A stretch of DNA of 19,260 bases, from contig DEPW01000091.1 in NCBI GenBank assembly GCA_002358965.1, forward strand, positions 18,391 to 37,650, written 5' to 3'. The notes under the pieces are model-generated. The model was not told the DNA's origin, made no database searches, and saw only the letters and a program-made list of their open reading frames with translations. Source of the DNA: Bacteroidales bacterium UBA3382 (GTDB lineage: Bacteria > Bacteroidota > Bacteroidia > Bacteroidales > UBA932). The translations under genes and the position numbers were made by a program. Shown piece by piece: positions 14,832 through 19,260 of this stretch. Each line of letters starts with the position of its first letter. Positions within the stretch are counted from its first letter, which is position 1.

Positions 14832-17800
14832 ATGAGACACATAGTAACAGCATTGATTTTTATTTTCTCAATGATACCTGTCCTTGTTTCCTGCAACAAG
14901 GACAACACAGATGCCAGCGAATTAGGAACGGGAGCCATATCGGGAGACTCATTTGACATACCCAGCACAGGTGGATCTTTCACTGTAGCATTCACTTCTG
15001 AAAAAAAATGGGAAATCACCATGATTCCCGATTGGCTTAATGCATCCATATATAGCGGAACATCAGGAACAAGAAGTATCACATTCGAAGCACGGTACAA
15101 CCATACCCGAGCAAACAGGGACGGCAAGATCATCATTTCCGCCACTGATGGCAGCTTTTACAACACCATCACTGTCAGACAGCCATATCCATACCTGACC
15201 ATCGAACCTGAATATCTCAAACAGGAATTCACATACTACGAAAGCATCAAAGGAGGATACAGCGCCCTTGAAATACCTGTCAAGTCAAATGTGCGATGGA
15301 AGATTGTTGGTATCGACGAATCTTCGGAGTTCCTGTACATTTCCACACTGGAAGGCGAGGGGGACGGAGTCATTGAGGTCCTGCCGAAAAACAACAATTT
15401 CGGACTCGAACCTAACTCGGTTTCCTTCAATATACTTCCGCTGATGGAAGATCTGGACACTGGTAATACCATCCGAATACCTGAAGAAGCCACTGACAGG
15501 TATACTGTCGACATATCGCAGGACAATTTCATATTCCTGCTGAATGGCAGCCCCGATGAATTAGAATTGCGATTTTCAGAACTTGACAATCCGGGAACTC
15601 CTGCCATCGTGGAAATCATTGCAGAACGACCTTGGAGCATAGCCGCTAAACCTGACTGGATACAAACTTCGACCGATGGAAATACCACAACGACATTAAG
15701 CATAAATACAGACGGCATCACACCCACTTCGGAAGAAAGGAACGGTGTCATCGTACTCAAAGCAGAGGTCGACGAGCCCGTCACGCGTGAAATCACCGTC
15801 AGCCAAGACGGCTATGTACTGGAACTCTCCGGGGAACCCGATCTCACTTTCGCCTGTGACGACACGCTTGGAACGACTGTCACACTCATAACTTCCGGAC
15901 CATGGAAAATCCTCGATATTCCAGATTGGCTTCATGTCTCCCCTACTTCCGGCGACTTCCCAGGAACATACACAGACGATGCGACTATCGTGCAAGAAAT
16001 AACGATCAAATCCAACAAAGAAAATCTGGAATTCGAACCGCTTGCAGCGGATATCGTATTCTCCAGGATAACGAAACCGGCAAACTTCGATGGTAACGAT
16101 CCTATGGATCTCGTCACACCCATAGTTTTGGAAGAGTTTGTCTTCGACATCGATCCATCCCCCACACTCAGTAAAATACCAACTTTCAACACATTGGAAT
16201 ATCCGGTAACAGTCAATTGCTCCGGTACATGGGAAATCGAAACCGAATCCGACTGGTTGGATATTTCCGCTATGTCGGGAGAAAAAGGGACAACCACTAT
16301 CACCGTCAACGCCAATTCCGCCAACCCTAACATTGAGGAAAACAGGACCGACTCTATCCATTTCATCAGCGTCAGGCATAAAGACTTGGGAATAGACGCA
16401 AGAAGAAGCATTCAAATATTGCAAAGGAAATATGTCTTTGAGATCGAGGACGATGGTCTGACCGGCATTCCTGCATACAAGACGACTTACTCTCCATACA
16501 GTGCGAATCTCCTCTGCTCATCGGAATGGGAAATCACCGAATGCCCTGATTGGCTTACTCCAAATATCACATCCGGCGACGGCATGGAAGATGTCGAAAT
16601 ACAGTTTACCCCTGTATATAACACATCTTCCTCCTCACGTTCGGGAACGATTCGCTTAAAGGACAACTATACTGACAATACAATAACCGCTACTGCGACG
16701 CAGGATGGATTCGTCTTTGACAAATCCGAAGCATCTTTCACCGAAATTCCGGTAATGAATGAAGGTTCATACCCCCTGACTTTCGAAATGACAGCCGAAG
16801 CTCCATGGAGATTAAGCGATTATCCCGATTGGGTAAATCCTAACCTCTTATTAGGCAATGCGCCCTCAAACGGTTCAGTAACTGTGACATTCCGCCCAAA
16901 ACCCAACGGAGAACTTAACAACCGTAACGGAACGGCGACACTCGTTTCTACAATAACAAACGAAGAAAAGACCATCAGATTCAGCCAAGACCCTTATGTA
17001 TTCGATGACAGCGAAGAAAATCTGCATTTTACCGAAGTACATTCCCTTCAGGATGCAATATATATCGAATGTTCAGGACCGTGGACAATAGCACCGAGGA
17101 CAACGACATGGGTTCATTTTTCTCAATTGGAAGGCGATTCTTCACAGACCGTCAGAGTTACGGCATCTTTAAACAGCACCTTGTCGGAACGTAATGTATC
17201 ATATGTACTGACAAGCACTCTCAACGGTCTGACCAAAGACATCAACATAACACAGGACGCATATAAATTCGATACCGACGATGAAATGCATCAATTCACA
17301 ACGATAGATGACAAAACAATACTTATTGATGTCGTTTGTTCCGGAGGCTGGACAGCCGTCGATGTACCTGAATGGGTATCACTATCACAACTTTCCGGAA
17401 ACGGAAACGAAAACGGCGATCCTGAAACGATCGAACTTTCCGTATCCAACAATTTTTCGATTTCACCCAGGGATGAGACAATGCAAATTGTAAGCAACGA
17501 CAATCCGTCACTGGCAAAAGAAATCAGGGTCTATCAAAGCGAATTCATAATCGAAACTTCGCTCTCATCGATAATTTTTGAAGCCCATGACACAAAAATG
17601 ACAGATGTAACTGTAGAATGTTCAAGCGACTGGGTCGCGAGAGCCAATATGGATTGGGTAATAATATCGAATGTCACCTCTACAAGTTTCAGGGTATCTG
17701 TTGAAAACAATGATTCCGCAACATCGCGTGTAGCCACCATCACTGTAAGAAATCCGGAAAGCGGACTGTCCACAAGCATTACAGTAACGCAGGCAGATGT

Positions 17801-17849
17801 CTTCGGCATTATCCAGACAAGCCTGCATGGTCCACAAGCATTACAGTAA
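14832..17849 (+). CDS. Lipoprotein with ten BACON-like repeats
   Basis: The 1005-residue lipoprotein has lipobox LVSC, acylated Cys21, followed by NKDNTD. The acidic residues after Cys are compatible with surface export in Bacteroidetes but the signal is not perfect. The rest is about ten repeats of 85-110 residues with the BACON pattern: a Trp (KKWEI, GPWKI, GTWEI, SEWEI, APWRL, GPWTI, GGWTA, SDWVA) about six residues before a P/S-D/E-W-L/V/I stretch, a Ser-Gly turn, an Arg-x-G strand, and a final I-x-V-x-Q strand (ITVRQ, ITVSQ, ITATATQ, IRFSQ, INITQ, IRVYQ, ITVTQ). BACON domains are thought to bind carbohydrate or mucin. It follows the permease by 7 bases and ends the operon. The C-terminal 17 residues after the last repeat (DVFGIIQTSLHGPQALQ) result from a repeat-associated insertion; without it the frame would end TQAGRG. 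Confidence 0.9.
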   Translation: MRHIVTALIFIFSMIPVLVSCNKDNTDASELGTGAISGDSFDIPSTGGSFTVAFTSEKKWEITMIPDWLNASIYSGTSGTRSITFEARYNHTRANRDGKIIISATDGSFYNTITVRQPYPYLTIEPEYLKQEFTYYESIKGGYSALEIPVKSNVRWKIVGIDESSEFLYISTLEGEGDGVIEVLPKNNNFGLEPNSVSFNILPLMEDLDTGNTIRIPEEATDRYTVDISQDNFIFLLNGSPDELELRFSELDNPGTPAIVEIIAERPWSIAAKPDWIQTSTDGNTTTTLSINTDGITPTSEERNGVIVLKAEVDEPVTREITVSQDGYVLELSGEPDLTFACDDTLGTTVTLITSGPWKILDIPDWLHVSPTSGDFPGTYTDDATIVQEITIKSNKENLEFEPLAADIVFSRITKPANFDGNDPMDLVTPIVLEEFVFDIDPSPTLSKIPTFNTLEYPVTVNCSGTWEIETESDWLDISAMSGEKGTTTITVNANSANPNIEENRTDSIHFISVRHKDLGIDARRSIQILQRKYVFEIEDDGLTGIPAYKTTYSPYSANLLCSSEWEITECPDWLTPNITSGDGMEDVEIQFTPVYNTSSSSRSGTIRLKDNYTDNTITATATQDGFVFDKSEASFTEIPVMNEGSYPLTFEMTAEAPWRLSDYPDWVNPNLLLGNAPSNGSVTVTFRPKPNGELNNRNGTATLVSTITNEEKTIRFSQDPYVFDDSEENLHFTEVHSLQDAIYIECSGPWTIAPRTTTWVHFSQLEGDSSQTVRVTASLNSTLSERNVSYVLTSTLNGLTKDINITQDAYKFDTDDEMHQFTTIDDKTILIDVVCSGGWTAVDVPEWVSLSQLSGNGNENGDPETIELSVSNNFSISPRDETMQIVSNDNPSLAKEIRVYQSEFIIETSLSSIIFEAHDTKMTDVTVECSSDWVARANMDWVIISNVTSTSFRVSVENNDSATSRVATITVRNPESGLSTSITVTQADVFGIIQTSLHGPQALQ
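17768..17796 (+). repeat. 29-base direct repeat, copy 1
   Basis: This copy (starts GTCCACAAGCATTACAG, ends GCAGGCAG) encodes the last strand of the final BACON repeat in the normal frame (S-T-S-I-T-V-T-Q-A). An identical copy begins 62 bases later at 17830. Because 62 is not a multiple of 3, the two copies are read in different frames. Confidence 0.9.
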
Positions 17850-17858
17850 CGCAGGCAG
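17830..17858 (+). repeat. 29-base direct repeat, copy 2
   Basis: This is an exact second copy of 17768-17796, after a 33-base spacer. Read in the shifted frame it supplies the TAA (17847-17849) that ends the BACON gene. Joining copy 1 straight to the bases after copy 2 gives GCA GGG AGA GGT TGA, a natural-looking end right after the BACON ITVTQ strand. The extra 62 bases therefore look inserted, by duplication or by an assembly error. Confidence 0.9.
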
Positions 17859-17969
17859 GGAGAGGTTGAACACGAAGCGCATAGAGAGAAAAATGCCAAA
17901 AAGGAGGAAATCCATAGATTGCAAATCAAGCGCAATACATAAAATTTCCTTAAGAGTTGACATTTTTTC

Positions 17970-19260
17970 TTACAGGACACCAGACCGTAAACTTGGACAC
18001 GGAGCAAGCCTCCGACAAGAATCATCCGCCTGTTCATTTTCGATATTTGACCATGTTTTAAATGAATTCATTGAAGCCGAATTCATAACTACAGTATAGT
18101 ACTCGTCGAACAGTGCAAAGTCCGTAGACTTGCCTTCCTCTGTGAACTGGACAACCGAAATGTGCATGTCTCCGAAATTGCCTGCGGCGTCACGGCCGAT
18201 GGTACAGAGTGTGCTGTAGCTTCCGTCGAAGGCCACATAGTACAGCGGAGCAGGATCGCCCTTGTATACTATCTCTCCATGGGACATTGTCACTGAATAC
18301 AACTCGTCGTAATCAAAATCGGATACGTCTCCGCCCCACATTACGAATACTGCGGATGTAGCGGTCTCGTTGTATGTGTGATCTACTGCTGCGATGTTAG
18401 GTTTGGCCGGATCGGAAAGTAATCCGCCATACTCAGGGTTGTATGCCTCGAGATCGGCTATCGACCAGTAGTTGGTGCAGTGTACTTCTGCGTATGCGTC
18501 GGTCTCTTCGCCTTCAAGCGTAGAGAAAGGCTCTACGGTCAAGGCCGAATTGAATGTAAGCGCGTTGACATCGACTCCGAACGCTATTGCGTAGTAATCC
18601 ATTCCAGGATTCATTCCGCCGACAACATGTCCGGTGACATCGCCGGTCTGTGCATAAGAGGGGAGCAAAGAGCTATACTGCGAGCAGATGTCGTTCATGA
18701 TGTCTTCGTCGGTATATCCGTAGATCCACCAGTCATCGATGACGGTTGCGAAGTAGTATGCAGCCTTGTCGGAAGGATAGATGTCGAGGCTTACTTCAGT
18801 CGTGGACGGAGTCGCTACGATCTCGAAAGTAAGGTCTATTACCTGCATCTCCAAAGTCGTGAACTCAGGTCCCCAGTAGAAGTCGGTGGTGAAGTTGGCT
18901 TCGAGATCCATACCTACGGCGTAGGTGAGATATTTGGTCTCCGAATACAGACCTGAATATGTATAGTCGTCTACATAGTCGCCAGGATACAGGAAGTCCG
19001 GAAGGAGTTCGACTACGCTTGAGTATCCATAGTAATTCGCTGTACTTTCAAGCAGGTCCATGAAATACTGCTCCATGTTGGCCTTGTCGCCTACATACAT
19101 GTCAAACTCGTCCTGAGTCATTATCTGGGATGTCCAATATATTGCAGGATCGTTGCAGGAAGCCAAGATTCTTGCTGAAGATGCAGTGATTTCGGCTTCA
19201 GGGGCTTCGATATCGAATGCGTCAAGATAAGTCCCCATTCCTGACTTCGTCAACGCGTAC
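17970..19260 (-). CDS. Large repeat-containing, probably secreted protein, C-terminal part (5' end outside window)
   Basis: The frame runs open off the right edge (in-frame residues YAL precede the TTG at 19253, so that codon is not the start). About 429 residues are visible. I recognise the style but not a named family: at least two successive beta-rich modules of about 130-150 residues, one with DPAIYWTSQIMTQDEFD and ending FTTLE, the next with DKAAYYFATVIDDWW, MNPGMDYYAIAFGVD and ending FSTLE. Such Tyr/Asp-rich fibronectin-like repeats are common in Bacteroidales surface lipoproteins; the signal or lipobox would be outside the window. The last 25 residues after MNSFKTW are basic with two Cys, unlike the acidic body, and may be a frameshifted end. 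The gene converges on the BACON operon, with 120 bases between their stops. It is higher in GC than the operon. Confidence 0.8.
   Translation of the reverse strand, partial: YALTKSGMGTYLDAFDIEAPEAEITASSARILASCNDPAIYWTSQIMTQDEFDMYVGDKANMEQYFMDLLESTANYYGYSSVVELLPDFLYPGDYVDDYTYSGLYSETKYLTYAVGMDLEANFTTDFYWGPEFTTLEMQVIDLTFEIVATPSTTEVSLDIYPSDKAAYYFATVIDDWWIYGYTDEDIMNDICSQYSSLLPSYAQTGDVTGHVVGGMNPGMDYYAIAFGVDVNALTFNSALTVEPFSTLEGEETDAYAEVHCTNYWSIADLEAYNPEYGGLLSDPAKPNIAAVDHTYNETATSAVFVMWGGDVSDFDYDELYSVTMSHGEIVYKGDPAPLYYVAFDGSYSTLCTIGRDAAGNFGDMHISVVQFTEEGKSTDFALFDEYYTVVMNSASMNSFKTWSNIENEQADDSCRRLAPCPSLRSGVL

Noticed and set aside
17841..17963. Minus-strand 40-residue hydrophobic frame just downstream of the convergent gene
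   Set aside because: It starts 7 bases after that gene's stop and uses part of repeat copy 2 for its end; there is no independent evidence of expression or conservation.
17859..17969. Transcription terminator between the convergent genes
   Set aside because: There is an ATTGC/GCAAT pair (17918-17936) and a T-run at 17963-17968, but they are not adjacent in the way a factor-independent terminator needs on either strand.

Overview
The window looks like chromosome of a gut-type Bacteroidales bacterium. The evidence is a V/A-type ATPase operon end, GH29/GH3 glycosidase remnants, a BACON-repeat lipoprotein, a Bacteroidetes-type promoter box (TAnnTTTG), almost no Shine-Dalgarno sequences, and secreted proteins with short signal peptides ending in AQ or a lipobox. 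Family or genus cannot be fixed from the sequence alone.

Layout. (1) 1-1388: the end of a V-type ATPase operon (subunit I, cut by the left edge, then proteolipid subunit K), visibly GC-rich. (2) 1535-2544: a broken chimera in which the start of a GH29 alpha-L-fucosidase gene is joined out of frame to the last part of a GH3 beta-glucosidase gene. (3) 2597-17849: a promoter followed by eleven tightly packed + strand genes, lower in GC than either flank. They encode a cytoplasmic FHA protein, a membrane-anchored PP2C phosphatase, a protein with two FHA domains, one membrane segment and a periplasmic trypsin-like domain whose triad is lost, a membrane-anchored Ser/Thr kinase, an outer-membrane barrel protein, two unrecognised envelope proteins, a large periplasmic SH3-like/von Willebrand A protein resembling TssR, an ABC ATPase, its FtsX/MacB-like permease, and a lipoprotein with ten BACON-like repeats. 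Gaps are 0-26 bases or short overlaps, so this is very probably one operon. (4) 17970-19260: the 3' part of a convergent minus-strand gene for a large repeat-containing, probably surface-exposed protein.

How the genes may work together. Kinase, phosphatase and three FHA domains make a closed cytoplasmic phosphothreonine circuit. Three of its members are single-pass membrane proteins, and the rest of the operon is envelope machinery. The set resembles the threonine phosphorylation pathway of proteobacterial type VI secretion (PpkA kinase, PppA phosphatase, Fha1, TagTS ABC transporter and the TagQ/TagR envelope proteins), here with a TssR-like protein but no sheath, tube, baseplate or ClpV gene in the window. 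My reading, which is inference, is a trans-envelope signalling system in which surface or outer-membrane parts (BACON lipoprotein, barrel) and an ABC mechanotransducer control a cytoplasmic kinase/FHA switch. The output is not visible here.

Two sequence scars deserve attention: the GH29::GH3 junction just before the operon, and an exact 29-base direct repeat that alters the end of the BACON gene. No tRNA, rRNA, CRISPR array or transposase was seen.
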